Positions 29,371 through 38,811 of a stretch of DNA of 64,000 bases are shown piece by piece (the first letter of the stretch is position 1; the number at the start of each line of letters is the position of its first letter). The translations under genes were made by a program, and so were the position numbers. The stretch is from Paracoccaceae bacterium (GTDB taxonomy: Bacteria > Pseudomonadota > Alphaproteobacteria > Rhodobacterales > Rhodobacteraceae), in the NCBI GenBank assembly GCA_021296235.1, contig JAGWAS010000003.1, positions 124,001-188,000 on the forward strand, written 5' to 3'. The notes beneath the pieces were generated by a model, which saw only the letters and a list, made by a program, of their open reading frames with translations, did no database searches and was not told the DNA's origin.

Positions 29371-32187
29371 ATGTTTGACTCTCTGATCTGCCGAATTCCT
29401 GAGCGGGCTGGTGAAGACGAGGGATACGACATTGGGCCAATCCTTGGATTGAACCATTCAAACTTCTCTCAACTGGTAAGCAATGCAACCAGCTGCAGCC
29501 CGTTCCTGCGTTCCGTCGCTGTAACCGAATCGGATTGGGTTGCAGGGCTTGCGGAGCGTCGACCCGAAGAAGCACTCTCCGAACTTCTCGAAGCCGGCCC
29601 CTTGGCAAGCCCGGGCAGGACAGCCGCAAGGCTTCGCAAGGCAAAAAGGCGCATGTCCCTCCTCGTTGCCCTGGCTGATCTCGGTGGTGTGTGGCCACTT
29701 GGGCAGGTGATGCGCAGCATTACGGATTTCGCTGATTTTGCCGTTCAAGAATGCCTTCAGTCCCTGATCGTCCATGCACAGTCGAGAGGCGAGATGATTG
29801 GTCAAGCCGATGTTTCCACCGAGGAACTTGGAGGCCTTTTTGTTCTTGCAATGGGAAAGATGGGTGCCTTTGAATTGAACTACTCATCCGACATTGATTT
29901 GATTGTGCTTTATGACGATCAAGGAACTTCGACACGGGAAGCGGAGTTGGTTCGGGCCCGCTTTGTCAGGATAGTTCGAAATTTTGTTGCTCTGATGGGA
30001 ACGCGATCGGAAGACGGCTATGTCTTTCGCACCGATTTGCGCCTGCGCCCGGACCCGCTGGTGACCCCGGTCTGTATGCCTGCCCAAGCCGCAGAGAGAT
30101 ACTATGAGAGCTTTGGCAGAACGTGGGAGAGGGCGGCATTCATCAAAGCTCGACCCTGTGCCGGTAGCCACCGCGCAGCAGCTGAGTTCCTGAAAGTGCT
30201 TGAACCCTTTGTTTGGCGCCGAAATCTCGATTTTGCCTCGGTCGAAGATGCGCGCAGCATACAAAAAATGATCAAGAGCCGGATCGAATATGATTCGGGA
30301 GGGTTGAGCACCGAAATAAATGTGAAGTTGGGACGGGGTGGGATTCGCGACATCGAGATGATGACGCAATCGGTGCAGATTATCGCCGGTGGCAGGGACA
30401 GCGACCTGAGGGTGGCGGATACGTTGGGCGGACTGTCAAGTTTGTGCTCCAAGAGATTGATCGAAGAGGATGTCAAGCGACGACTGAATGATGGGTACAT
30501 CCAACTGAGAGAGATCGAGCATCGGTTGCAAATGATCAATGACGCACAAACACACAGCATCCCACGAAACATTGACGACCTCAGGCGGGTCGCCGCATTG
30601 TGCGGAGACAGGAATCCGGAAGCGTTTGTTGCAAGGGTCAAAAATTTGCTTGGGGATGTCGATGGCATCACCGGCGAGTTTTTTGATCCGGAACGGCAGG
30701 AATGGGACTCTCCGCAGACAGATTTATTCAATCAATGGGATCGCACCTCGGTGGAGCGCTGGCGCAAGCTGCCTGCGTTGAGGAACGAAAGGGCAAATGC
30801 TGTGTTTTCCAGAATTTTGCCAAAAGTCATTTCCGGGCTTGCTCGCGCGGAAAACCCGGATCAATCAATGAGACAGTTTGGAGATTTTCTCAAAGGGCTT
30901 CCTGCCGGTGTTCAACTGTTTTCACTCTTTGAATCCAACCCGGTTCTGATTGATCTTCTTACCGATATCTGCAGCACAGCTCCGGGTTTGGCAAACTATC
31001 TGTCACTAAACTCGAAGGTGTTCGACGCGGTACTTGATGGAGAATTTTTCGACGAACTCGAAACGACCGAAACCTTGGTTACAAGTCTTGAGGCCAATAT
31101 TGATCCATCCCATGGCTTCGAATCAGTGCTCGACGCATGCAGGCGCTGGATGAAGGAGCAACATTTTCGTGTTGGGGTTCAGCATCTGCGCGGGATTGCC
31201 GGTTGGAAACAGGCGGCTGAAGGGTACGCAAAAATCGCCGAAACGATCTTGATTTGCCTGTGGCCGTGTGTCGTGGGGCAGTTCAGCGCGAGGCATGGAA
31301 AACCACCCGGTCATGGTGCTGCCGTTATCGGAATGGGATCAATGGGATCGGGACTGCTGACGGCTCAGTCGGACTTGGATCTAATTGTGATATACGATTG
31401 TGGCAATGATGAGGTTTCGACGGGGCCAAAGCCGCTCGCAGCACGAAAATACTATGCGAGGTTAACGCAAGCACTGGTTTCGGCATTGTCGGTGCGAACA
31501 GCCGAAGGCCATCTCTATTCGATTGACATGCGCTTGAGACCATCTGGGATGAAGGGACCAGTTGCCACATCCTTGTCTGCTTTCAAGGCCTATCAGAGAG
31601 AAAAGGCGTGGACTTGGGAGCATATGGCTCTAATTCGCGGACGGTACATTGTTGGCTCCATTGGGATTGGGAATGAATTCGAACGGTTTCGCCAAGATAT
31701 CATCAACATCCCGCGAGAAAGTTCAGTCGTTTTTCGTGCGCTGATGTCAATGCGAAAACGACTGGCCGAGAACACTCCGAACCGCAGGGAAAACGATCCT
31801 TGGGAGGTCCGTCTTGGTCAAGGCCGAATTCTTGACATTGAACTGACGGCTCAAGCGGCGGCCCTGTTGGCAGGGTGCTGTTTCCCATCGGTGCCGGATC
31901 AGATAGAGGCGGGTTTGAATGGTGGAACCCTCAGTTGCGACGATGCGGATAGATTGAATGGTTCGTACCTGACACTGCGGAGGATGCTGCAGGTGGCCAG
32001 ATTAACGGTTAAAGACACGTTTGAACCGGAGTCGGCTGGCGAGGGCGCGGTTGCATTCCTGCTGAGGGAAACCGGGGAAGAGAGCATTGATTGCCTGAAG
32101 GAACGCCTTTCCCGGGATAGGAGAGATTGCCGAACGGCTATCAACTTGCTCGTGAATCGGTTCGCCGCTGCGGGAGAGGTCTCATGA
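29371..32187 (+). CDS. glnE: Bifunctional glutamine synthetase adenylyltransferase/deadenylase
   Basis: Adds or removes AMP on glutamine synthetase in response to PII and glutamine. Seen: the N-terminal nucleotidyltransferase core AMGKMGAFELNYSSDIDLIV around residues 165-190 with FRTDLRLRPDP, the GlnD-PII-uridylase-like helical region GGIRDIEMMTQSVQI, and a second nucleotidyltransferase core GMGSMGSGLLTAQSDLDLIV with SIDMRLRPSG in the C-terminal half. The start is uncertain: I use the ATG preceded by GAGGCGG (938 residues); GTG at 29308 and ATG at 29320 or 29350 remain possible. Divergent from the YbaK-type gene. Confidence 0.95.
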   Translation: MFDSLICRIPERAGEDEGYDIGPILGLNHSNFSQLVSNATSCSPFLRSVAVTESDWVAGLAERRPEEALSELLEAGPLASPGRTAARLRKAKRRMSLLVALADLGGVWPLGQVMRSITDFADFAVQECLQSLIVHAQSRGEMIGQADVSTEELGGLFVLAMGKMGAFELNYSSDIDLIVLYDDQGTSTREAELVRARFVRIVRNFVALMGTRSEDGYVFRTDLRLRPDPLVTPVCMPAQAAERYYESFGRTWERAAFIKARPCAGSHRAAAEFLKVLEPFVWRRNLDFASVEDARSIQKMIKSRIEYDSGGLSTEINVKLGRGGIRDIEMMTQSVQIIAGGRDSDLRVADTLGGLSSLCSKRLIEEDVKRRLNDGYIQLREIEHRLQMINDAQTHSIPRNIDDLRRVAALCGDRNPEAFVARVKNLLGDVDGITGEFFDPERQEWDSPQTDLFNQWDRTSVERWRKLPALRNERANAVFSRILPKVISGLARAENPDQSMRQFGDFLKGLPAGVQLFSLFESNPVLIDLLTDICSTAPGLANYLSLNSKVFDAVLDGEFFDELETTETLVTSLEANIDPSHGFESVLDACRRWMKEQHFRVGVQHLRGIAGWKQAAEGYAKIAETILICLWPCVVGQFSARHGKPPGHGAAVIGMGSMGSGLLTAQSDLDLIVIYDCGNDEVSTGPKPLAARKYYARLTQALVSALSVRTAEGHLYSIDMRLRPSGMKGPVATSLSAFKAYQREKAWTWEHMALIRGRYIVGSIGIGNEFERFRQDIINIPRESSVVFRALMSMRKRLAENTPNRRENDPWEVRLGQGRILDIELTAQAAALLAGCCFPSVPDQIEAGLNGGTLSCDDADRLNGSYLTLRRMLQVARLTVKDTFEPESAGEGAVAFLLRETGEESIDCLKERLSRDRRDCRTAINLLVNRFAAAGEVS

Positions 32188-32495
32188 AGAGGACGCGTCC
32201 CGGCACAGACCCGCATCACGACCCGATGGGTTTAATCTTCGAAGCCTATCGGATGGATGAGCTTTCTTCTACTGACTGCAGAACCATCCTGCTGAACTGG
32301 GCGTTGGGAATGCCGGATGGTTCTGAATATACCTCTTCGCTGGCGGCGCTCCATTCGATCTATTGCAGCGAGCACCCGGATCACCCCATGACCGCTGTGA
32401 TCAAGGAAGGTTTGACAAACGCTGCGAACCCCAAATCGGTGCGGGGAAGACATACATCGCGCCGAAAACGTCCTTTGGGGGATGGTTCGGCTTGA
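32184..32495 (+). CDS. Small hypothetical protein coupled to glnE
   Basis: A 103-residue frame whose ATG overlaps the glnE stop (ATGA), which argues that it is translated. I do not recognise a named family. The central part GLIFEAYRMDELSSTDCRTI followed by LLNWALGMPDG, then AALHSIYCSEHP, has the look of a small helical protein; similar short hypotheticals often follow glnE in Rhodobacterales, as far as I recall. The C-terminus is basic (GRHTSRRKRP). No signal peptide or membrane span. A role linked to nitrogen regulation would only be guilt by position. Confidence 0.6.
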   Translation: MKRTRPGTDPHHDPMGLIFEAYRMDELSSTDCRTILLNWALGMPDGSEYTSSLAALHSIYCSEHPDHPMTAVIKEGLTNAANPKSVRGRHTSRRKRPLGDGSA

Positions 32496-32701
32496 TGGCC
32501 GACTCAGGAAATTGCACTCAAACCCGTTGCCATGTGCACAATTGGTCACGAGGCTTGATTCGACGAGAGACTTTCAAGATCGACAATTCAAATGCTGTTG
32601 ATGAAACATCATCTGGAATTCGCCGTTTGATGATCAGGTCCGGGAAGTTGGGAAATCAGATTCTGCGGAGCTAAAATGTTGAAGAAACCACAGAACTAAA
32701 G

Positions 32702-33997
32702 TCAACGCTCAGACAGGGGTGTAAAGGATCGCTCCCGACTTCCGGTGTATTTTTGGCGGGGCCTTCCTATCTTTTGTGTCGGATCGGCAACCATCTCTTT
32801 CCACTGTGAAATCCATCCAACCGTCCGTGACAGGGCAAAGATTGGTGTGAACATTGAGGTCGGGAATCCGATCGCATCCAGAATTATCCCTGAATAGAAA
32901 TCGACATTGGGATAGAGGTGCCGTTCTTGGAAAAACTCATCCTCAAGAGCGATTCTCTCCAGTTCGCGAGCCACCTCCAACGTCGGCAGGTTGGTGTTGG
33001 AAACGAGATTGAGCACCTCATCGGCCGACTGCTTCATTATCTTGGCCCTGGGATCAAAGTTCTTGTAGACGCGGTGGCCAAATCCCATCAGACGGAAGGG
33101 GTCGCTCGGATCCTTGGCTCTCTTGATGAACTCCGGAATACGATCTGGTGAACCAATTTGCCTGAGCATCATTAGGCAGGCCTCATTGGCGCCACCGTGC
33201 GCCGGTCCCCAAAGGCAGGCAATACCGGCGGCAATGCACGCAAACGGATTGGCCCCGGATGATCCGGCCAGCCGGACGGTCGATGTGGATGCGTTCTGTT
33301 CGTGGTCCGCATGAAGCATAAAAATTCGATCAACAGCCCGCGCAATGTCTGGCTCAACGATGTATTTCTCCGGCGGAACCTTGAAACACATGCGCAGGAA
33401 GTTCGCGGCGTAGTCCAAATTGTTCTTGGGGTAAATGAACGGTTGGCCAATCGAATATTTGTAGGCCATGGATACAATTGTCGGCAGTTTGGCAATCATC
33501 CTGATTGATGCGATTTCGCGTTGATCGGGATCGGAGATATCCGTCGAGTCGTGATAGAAGGCGGACATCGCCCCCATGACCCCGGTTATGATCGCCATTG
33601 GATGGGCATCTCGCCGGAATCCTCTGAAAAAATAGTTCATTTGGTCATGAACCATCGTATGCATGGTTACACGCTCGTCGAAATCATCAAGCTGATTCTT
33701 GTTTGGAAGTTCGCCATAGAGCAGCAGATAGCAGACTTCGATAAAATGCGAATTGATGGCAAGTTGCTCAACGGGATAGCCCCTGTAGAGAAGTTTTCCG
33801 AGTTCGCCGTCGATGAAAGTGATGTCCGATTCGCAGGACGCAGTGGAGGTGTATCCGGGGTCAAACGTAAATACCCTTGCATCTCGGTACAATCGTCTGA
33901 TGTCGATTACATCGGGGCCGATCGAGGGAGACTCGACAGGCAATTTGAACTGTTTGCCGTCGATATCCAATACAGCCACTCGATTATTTCCGGACAT
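32702..33997 (-). CDS. gltA: Citrate synthase (type II)
   Basis: Condenses acetyl-CoA and oxaloacetate at the entry of the TCA cycle. Predicted length 431. Seen: [15 protein letters not shown] and the following [14 protein letters not shown], the catalytic-site helices [19 protein letters not shown] around residues 228-247 and [10 protein letters not shown] at about 265, the CoA-binding [14 protein letters not shown] near 308, and [17 protein letters not shown] with the catalytic Asp. It belongs to the larger NADH-sensitive bacterial type with an N-terminal beta domain. It stands downstream of gltX with 425 bases between, so it likely has its own promoter. Confidence 0.97.
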   Translation of the reverse strand: MSGNNRVAVLDIDGKQFKLPVESPSIGPDVIDIRRLYRDARVFTFDPGYTSTASCESDITFIDGELGKLLYRGYPVEQLAINSHFIEVCYLLLYGELPNKNQLDDFDERVTMHTMVHDQMNYFFRGFRRDAHPMAIITGVMGAMSAFYHDSTDISDPDQREIASIRMIAKLPTIVSMAYKYSIGQPFIYPKNNLDYAANFLRMCFKVPPEKYIVEPDIARAVDRIFMLHADHEQNASTSTVRLAGSSGANPFACIAAGIACLWGPAHGGANEACLMMLRQIGSPDRIPEFIKRAKDPSDPFRLMGFGHRVYKNFDPRAKIMKQSADEVLNLVSNTNLPTLEVARELERIALEDEFFQERHLYPNVDFYSGIILDAIGFPTSMFTPIFALSRTVGWISQWKEMVADPTQKIGRPRQKYTGSRERSFTPLSER

Positions 33998-34422
33998 GTT
34001 GCTGTTCTCCGTAATGCGTGCCGTCCTTCAGAAGAACGGCTGAATTCGCCAAATGAGCGCCAAACCCGGGCGGGGTCTGCCGGTCCGTTGCGAAATTGCC
34101 TAAAGGAGGCATTCAAGCCGGCGACAGATTGATATCCGGAACTGCTGCCGAATGAATGCCAATGTGGGAAAGACTATAGGACTCATTACCGTCAACGTTA
34201 CAAGATGCCCATTTTCTTGGCATGCCCGTTCAATACAACATGGCGGGAAACTGTTCAACGCAAGGTTGAGGTTGAACCGGACGCTGTGCATTTCATCCCA
34301 AATGTGGGGCGTGGCGACAGAACCATTCGGGCCGAAGTGGAAAATCGACGAAATCCGGGTCTGCCACTATCAAATTCGACTCCGGAGCGGTTGTCGGCTG
34401 TAGATCCAGCAAGGTTTCAAAT
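33998..34422. other. Intergenic region upstream of gltA
   Basis: About 425 bases lie between the gltX stop and the gltA start, both on the minus strand. I see no gene on either strand. The right edge lacks an obvious gltX terminator; the left edge holds a short hairpin in the presumed gltA leader (listed separately). The region probably carries the gltA promoter. Confidence 0.4.
34020..34040 (-). promoter_or_regulatory. Short hairpin in the gltA 5' leader
   Basis: GCCGTTC-TTCTGAA-GGACGGC on the minus strand forms a seven-pair stem (one G-U) with a seven-base loop, 23 bases before the gltA ATG. There is no T-run, so it is not a clear terminator. It may affect mRNA stability or translation; only the structure is seen. 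Confidence 0.35.
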
Positions 34423-35808
34423 TCAGGATGCGGCATCCTCCAACCTGGCAAGAGATTCGTTCTTTCCAAGGATGCACATCATGTCAAAAACGCTCGGAGA
34501 CACTTTGGACCCTGCCAGCGCGGCGCGCACCGGTTGCGCCATTTTTCCAAGTTTTATTCCGCTTGAATCACAAAACTTGCCAATGGCATCCTCCAATGCT
34601 CCCCGGTTCCAATCGAGTTGCTCCAACCTTGCATGGAGACAGCGAAGCATCGATGCTCCTTCATCATCAAGCAGGCCCTTTGCGTCGGCTGTAACCGGAA
34701 CCGGACGGTCGACAAACAGGAACCTGGCTCTGTTTGAAACGTCGACCAGAGTTCGAGCTCCCTGTCGAAGCGACGGCATTGCCGCCACCAACATGTCGTG
34801 CTGCTTCGCTGAAATTGAACCGCGGATGCGCAATACTTCATCTACAAGCCTGGAGTCCGCGACAGATTCAAGGTGGAGACGGGAGAGATTCAGCAATTTC
34901 TTGTTGTTTAATCGGGCAGGCGATTTTCCCAGTGCTCCAAGTGAGAACCACTCAAGGGCCTGATCAGTCGAAAAAAATTCTTCATTGCCATGACTCCAAC
35001 CCAGCCGGGCGAGATAGTTGCACATGGCTTCGGGCAGAATTCCAAGCCGTCGATAATGGTCGAGGCCCGGGTCGCCTGTGCGTTTGGACAACTTGCGACC
35101 GTCCTCACTGAAGATCAGCGGAATGTGAGCAAACATCGGAACGTTCCAGCCAAAGGCTTCATAGATCATCTTTTGCCTCGCCGAATTGGACAGATGATCA
35201 TCGCCGCGAATCACATGGGAAATGCCCATGTCGCGATCGTCGACCACAACTGCGAAGTTGTAGGTCGGGCTCCCGTCTGATCGCAAAATTATCAAATCGT
35301 CCAGAGTGTCGTTTTTCCAGGACACGGATCCGGCCACAATGTCGTCGACAACAGTCGATCCGTCGTTTGGCGACTTGAGCCTGACGGTGAATGGCCTGTC
35401 CGGGTGATTTATCGAGGCAACATCTCTCCAAGGGCTTTCAAACAAAACCGGACGGTTGCGTTCCAGTGCAGTCTTTCTTGCTTGGGCAATTTCCTCCTGT
35501 GTCGAGAAGCACTTGTAGGCGTTTCCGGTTTCAAGCAGTTCCTTGGCGGCGGCAACATGGCGGTTGCGTCGTTCATGCTGACTGATGGCATCGCCGTCCC
35601 AATCAAGGCCAAGCCATCGAAGACCAGACAGGATTGCATCGGTTGCCTCCGGTGTGGAACGCTCCCGGTCTGTATCCTCAATGCGCAGACAAAATGTCCC
35701 GCCATTTCCTTTGGCAAACAGCCAGTTGAAGAGTGCTGTTCGAGCACCGCCAATATGCAGCATTCCGGTTGGGGATGGTGCAAACCTTGTAACAATCTTA
35801 TCCGACAT
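34423..35808 (-). CDS. gltX: Glutamyl-tRNA synthetase
   Basis: Class I synthetase charging tRNA-Glu (and possibly tRNA-Gln with later amidation). Length 461. Seen: RFAPSPTGMLHIGGARTAL with the HIGH-type HIGG at about residue 18, RIEDTDRERST, YNFAVVVDDRDMGISHVIRG around 190-210, the KMSKS motif in EDGRKLSKRTGD, and a helical anticodon-binding C-terminus. It lies between lexA and gltA, the order typical of Rhodobacterales, where comEC often sits between lexA and gltX; comEC is not here. Confidence 0.96.
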   Translation of the reverse strand: MSDKIVTRFAPSPTGMLHIGGARTALFNWLFAKGNGGTFCLRIEDTDRERSTPEATDAILSGLRWLGLDWDGDAISQHERRNRHVAAAKELLETGNAYKCFSTQEEIAQARKTALERNRPVLFESPWRDVASINHPDRPFTVRLKSPNDGSTVVDDIVAGSVSWKNDTLDDLIILRSDGSPTYNFAVVVDDRDMGISHVIRGDDHLSNSARQKMIYEAFGWNVPMFAHIPLIFSEDGRKLSKRTGDPGLDHYRRLGILPEAMCNYLARLGWSHGNEEFFSTDQALEWFSLGALGKSPARLNNKKLLNLSRLHLESVADSRLVDEVLRIRGSISAKQHDMLVAAMPSLRQGARTLVDVSNRARFLFVDRPVPVTADAKGLLDDEGASMLRCLHARLEQLDWNRGALEDAIGKFCDSSGIKLGKMAQPVRAALAGSKVSPSVFDMMCILGKNESLARLEDAAS

Positions 35809-35904
35809 TGGGTCAACCTGTGACGGGGCGCCCCATTCGCTTGCAGACCTTTCCAGCGGACTGAAGATTGGCGGCGACGGTTCCAGTTGGAAATGAGCTG
35901 GCAG

Positions 35905-36591
35905 TCAATAGCTCCGTAGCAACCCGACAAGTTTCCCTTGGACGGCAATTTCGTTTGGCCGATAAACTCGGGTTTCATGATCGGGATTTGCCGCTTCCAA
36001 TGCTATTGAACTGCCCTTCTTTCGCAATCGTTTCAGTGTAACCTCTTCGTCCTTGACAAGTGCAACGATGATCTCGCCGTTATCTGCGGTATGCTGTTTT
36101 CGGATCAACACCACATCGCTGTCCAGAATGCCTGCGCCAATCATCGAATCCCCGGAAACGGTCAGAGCGAAATGTTCGCCGATTCCGCTTAGGATGTAGG
36201 AGGGGACATTAATTTCCCGTTCCTTCTGACTGATGGCCTCGATCGGCGAACCGGCGGCTATGCGTCCCATTACCGGAACAAGAATCGTGTCGAACATGTC
36301 CTCAAGCATGTGGCGCTGGTCATTTGCGGCAGAACTGGCCGCCGCGGCGAACGCATCTGCTGTAGCGTTCGTTTGTTGCTCAGGGAGCTTGAGAACCTCA
36401 AGCGCCCGTGCCCGGTTCGGCAGCCTTCGAAGATGTTTGCGTTCCACAAGTGCATTGATCAGCCGGTGCACGCCGGATTTTGATTTTAACCCCATCGCGT
36501 CCTTCATTTCCTCGAAGGATGGAGGGATGCCGTTTCGTTTGATCCTGCTGTCAATCAAACGCAACAGGTCCAGTTGTCTTTTTGTGAGCAT
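35905..36591 (-). CDS. lexA: LexA SOS repressor
   Basis: Represses DNA-damage genes until RecA filaments trigger self-cleavage. The 228-residue product starts MLTKRQLDLLRLID behind GGGGAAA; a TTG five codons earlier is less likely. Seen: the winged-helix segment GIPPSFEEMKDAMGLKSKSGVHRLI split over residues 21-45, RRLPNRARALEV, the cleavage-site region PVMGRIAAGSPIE (with Ala-Gly), the catalytic Ser in SGDSMIGAGI and Lys in RKQHT/ALVKDEEVTLKRL, and FALTVSGDSM. The alphaproteobacterial recognition helix fits the GTTC operators found just upstream. Confidence 0.96.
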   Translation of the reverse strand: MLTKRQLDLLRLIDSRIKRNGIPPSFEEMKDAMGLKSKSGVHRLINALVERKHLRRLPNRARALEVLKLPEQQTNATADAFAAAASSAANDQRHMLEDMFDTILVPVMGRIAAGSPIEAISQKEREINVPSYILSGIGEHFALTVSGDSMIGAGILDSDVVLIRKQHTADNGEIIVALVKDEEVTLKRLRKKGSSIALEAANPDHETRVYRPNEIAVQGKLVGLLRSY

Positions 36592-36634
36592 TTCAGGTTT
36601 CCCCAATTGTTTATCTCACCCAAAATGTAGTTGA

Positions 36635-36660
36635 GTTCAAGGCAAGTTCTACATGTGTTC
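36635..36660 (-). promoter_or_regulatory. Tandem LexA operator (three GTTC half-sites)
   Basis: On the plus strand the motif reads GTTC-N7-GTTC-N7-GTTC, with half-sites at 36635-36638, 36646-36649 and 36657-36660. GTTC-N7-GTTC is the direct-repeat LexA box known from Rhodobacter and other alphaproteobacteria. It lies 44-69 bases upstream of the lexA ATG, in the 83-base gap behind moeA, so autoregulation is very likely. Three half-sites with perfect 11-base period make two overlapping boxes. Confidence 0.85.
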
Positions 36661-36674
36661 GTGGTTTGTGTCAA

Positions 36675-37868
36675 TCATAGGTCTGTCAGATCGCAATATT
36701 CGACAATATCGCCCGCCGCCCTCGGCGGATCGCCGGGAGGACGGATGACCAGAGCATCAGCTTCCTCAAGCACGCTCACGAGTGAACTGTCCTGCCGATC
36801 GAAGATCCGCAGATGCGGTTTCGTCTCCAACACTTCAAATTTTGCCCGCATGTAGTGTTCGCGAATTCCGTTCGCCGGCGCTGCTTCCGCAAGCGGCGCC
36901 CGTTTTCTGGCAATCTCCGAACGACCAAGCCCCAACATGGCGCGCACAACTGGCACAAGGAAGACATAGCTGCAGACCAAGGCCGACACAGGGTTGCCCG
37001 GCAGGCCCACAACCGGCATTCCATTGATGCTTCCGGCCATCAGCGGTTTGCCGGGGCGCATCGCCAGCTTGTAAAATGACTGGTGCAGGCCCATCTTCTT
37101 GGCAGCGGGTCTGATCAAGTCATAATCGCCCTCCGATGCGCCCCCAATCGTAACTGTCAGATCGGCTCCCTGCGCCATCCGGAATGCAGCTTCGATAGAC
37201 TCCACACGATCGCGGGCAATGGGCAGAAGTCGGCAGGATGCACCGACATCCTCAAGGATTGCCGCTATGCCGAATCCACTTGAGGCGACCATCATATCCT
37301 TTGCACCCGAATCACCCGGCATCGCAAGCTCGTCGCCAGACGGGATGATGGCAACATCCGGACGTCTGAAGACCGGAACCGACGCAATGTTCATGGACGC
37401 TATCAATGCCAGGGTGGAAGGCTTCAACAGCCGGGGCGGTGTGATCTGGAACCCGGCGCGGTAATCTCCGCCCACCGGGCGGACATTACGATCGGTTTCA
37501 ATGCTGTTCCGGATGACTATCCGTTGATCCGCCGCATCGACATCTTCCTGAATTACAACTCGCCAAGCACCTGGGGGCATGACGGCTCCAGTGAAAATCC
37601 TCACCGCCGTTCCGGGATCTACATGCCCCGAATATGGTCGCCCGGCTGAAGCTTCTCCCACAACACTGAGTTCACAACCGGGTTGTGCATCACTCTCGCA
37701 CAGCGCGTAGCCGTCCATCGCGGAAGTGGAGTAGGGTGGTTGGTTGCGCGGTGCAGTGAGGGTTTCGGCAAGGATTCGGCCCGCCGCCGAACCAAGACCA
37801 ACCGCTTCAACTTCGGTTGGTGCAACGAGATCAAGAATGTGATCAAGCGCCGTCCGGACCGGGATCAT
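36675..37868 (-). CDS. moeA: Molybdopterin molybdotransferase MoeA
   Basis: Inserts molybdate into adenylylated molybdopterin, last step of molybdenum cofactor synthesis. Length 397. Seen: YSTSAMDGYAL near residue 45, RIFTGAVMPPGAWRVVIQED around 90-108, PRLLKPSTLALIASMNI, the molybdate/MPT site TIGGASEGDYDLI, KLAMRPGKPLMAGSI, and GLPGNPVSALVCSYVF, then a C-terminal beta domain. The start overlaps the moaC stop (ATGA). Confidence 0.95.
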   Translation of the reverse strand: MIPVRTALDHILDLVAPTEVEAVGLGSAAGRILAETLTAPRNQPPYSTSAMDGYALCESDAQPGCELSVVGEASAGRPYSGHVDPGTAVRIFTGAVMPPGAWRVVIQEDVDAADQRIVIRNSIETDRNVRPVGGDYRAGFQITPPRLLKPSTLALIASMNIASVPVFRRPDVAIIPSGDELAMPGDSGAKDMMVASSGFGIAAILEDVGASCRLLPIARDRVESIEAAFRMAQGADLTVTIGGASEGDYDLIRPAAKKMGLHQSFYKLAMRPGKPLMAGSINGMPVVGLPGNPVSALVCSYVFLVPVVRAMLGLGRSEIARKRAPLAEAAPANGIREHYMRAKFEVLETKPHLRIFDRQDSSLVSVLEEADALVIRPPGDPPRAAGDIVEYCDLTDL

Positions 37869-38344
37869 GGAGCTTTTTCATAACGTCCTGACTTTCCGCC
37901 ATCTTTGACGGAGAGATGGACATCGTTGATCGTGGCCGCCCGGTCAATCGACTTCACCATATCGTAAATGGTAAGCGCGGCAACCGAAACGGCCGTTAGA
38001 GCCTCCATTTCCACTCCGGTTTGGCCGGAAGAGGCCACCCGCGATTTAATCTGGACGGATGCCGGGTCATTCTCCAGCCGGAAATCAACATCAACGCTTG
38101 CAACGGCAACAGGATGGCAGAGAGGGATGAGTTCCGAGGTTTTCTTGGCTCCGAGAATTCCCGCGATCCGCGCGACACCGAGAACATCGCCTTTCCCGGC
38201 CGAATTCTCCCTGATCGCATCAAGTGTTGAAGGCCTTATCGACACCGTGGCCTTGGCAACCGCAAAGCGGTTGCTTGACGGTTTTTGTGAAACGTCGACC
38301 ATTCTTGCAGCACCGGATTCATCAATATGGGACAGCTTGTCCAT
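37865..38344 (-). CDS. moaC: Cyclic pyranopterin monophosphate synthase MoaC
   Basis: Converts the MoaA product into cyclic pyranopterin monophosphate in molybdenum cofactor synthesis. Length 159. Seen: ARMVDVSQKPSSNRFAVAKA, GDVLGVARIAGILGAKKTSELIPLCHP around residues 52-78 with the catalytic LCHP, GVEMEALTAVSVAALTIYDM with the conserved Glu and Asp, and VKDGGKSG. It is coupled to moeA. Upstream, where trpC would be expected, is a 467-base gap. Confidence 0.96.
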   Translation of the reverse strand: MDKLSHIDESGAARMVDVSQKPSSNRFAVAKATVSIRPSTLDAIRENSAGKGDVLGVARIAGILGAKKTSELIPLCHPVAVASVDVDFRLENDPASVQIKSRVASSGQTGVEMEALTAVSVAALTIYDMVKSIDRAATINDVHLSVKDGGKSGRYEKAP

Positions 38345-38811
38345 TCATGGCCTCCGGTATTGCGTGTCTCGACACTGCCGCGCAGCGGGCAGGTCAAATT
38401 GTTGATCGGGCAGAACTATCAATCAGTCAAGCAAATGGCAAAATGCGAATTCGCCGGGCCGTTCGGCGATTGCGGGCACTCCGCCTCCGACTCCGCCCGA
38501 TCGCCGATTCGGCCTGGCCTTCTAAATTTTGACTTTTGATTGCGGCAGGAACCGAAGACTCGCCGGAAGGCCGCCGGAACTCCGGCAGCACTCCGCCTCA
38601 CGTACGGAGCAATTGTCTTCATGTTATCGGTCACTGAACCGAAAACGTACCCGGATCCTGGTCAATGGAACCCTTTGCGGCTCTGAATTTCGACTTTCGT
38701 CAACTGTCGGTTTTGAAGATGCCGTTGGCGTGCTGGCACGGGAAGGGTTCCGGTCGCACGGAAGCGGGACAATTTCTGAATTGGCAACTGGAAACGATAT
38801 AAGAGAATGGA
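38345..38811. other. Gap where trpC is expected; no gene recognised
   Basis: In Rhodobacterales and many other alphaproteobacteria the order is trpD-trpC-moaC. Here 467 bases separate trpD from moaC and I find no TrpC-like sequence on the minus strand. Small GC-rich inverted repeats occur around 38560-38610 (CCGGAAGG-CCGCCGGAA and ACTCCG-N9-CGGAGC). A 71-codon frame at 38419-38634 on the minus strand and one on the plus strand look non-coding. The stretch may be scar sequence with a moaC promoter. Confidence 0.5.

Noticed and set aside
29246..29805. Open frames on the minus strand over the glnE start
   Set aside because: They are antisense shadows of glnE without family-like sequence.
38419..38634. 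71-codon minus-strand frame in the expected trpC position
   Set aside because: It has no TrpC motif and no family resemblance; arginine- and proline-rich content looks like non-coding GC-rich sequence.
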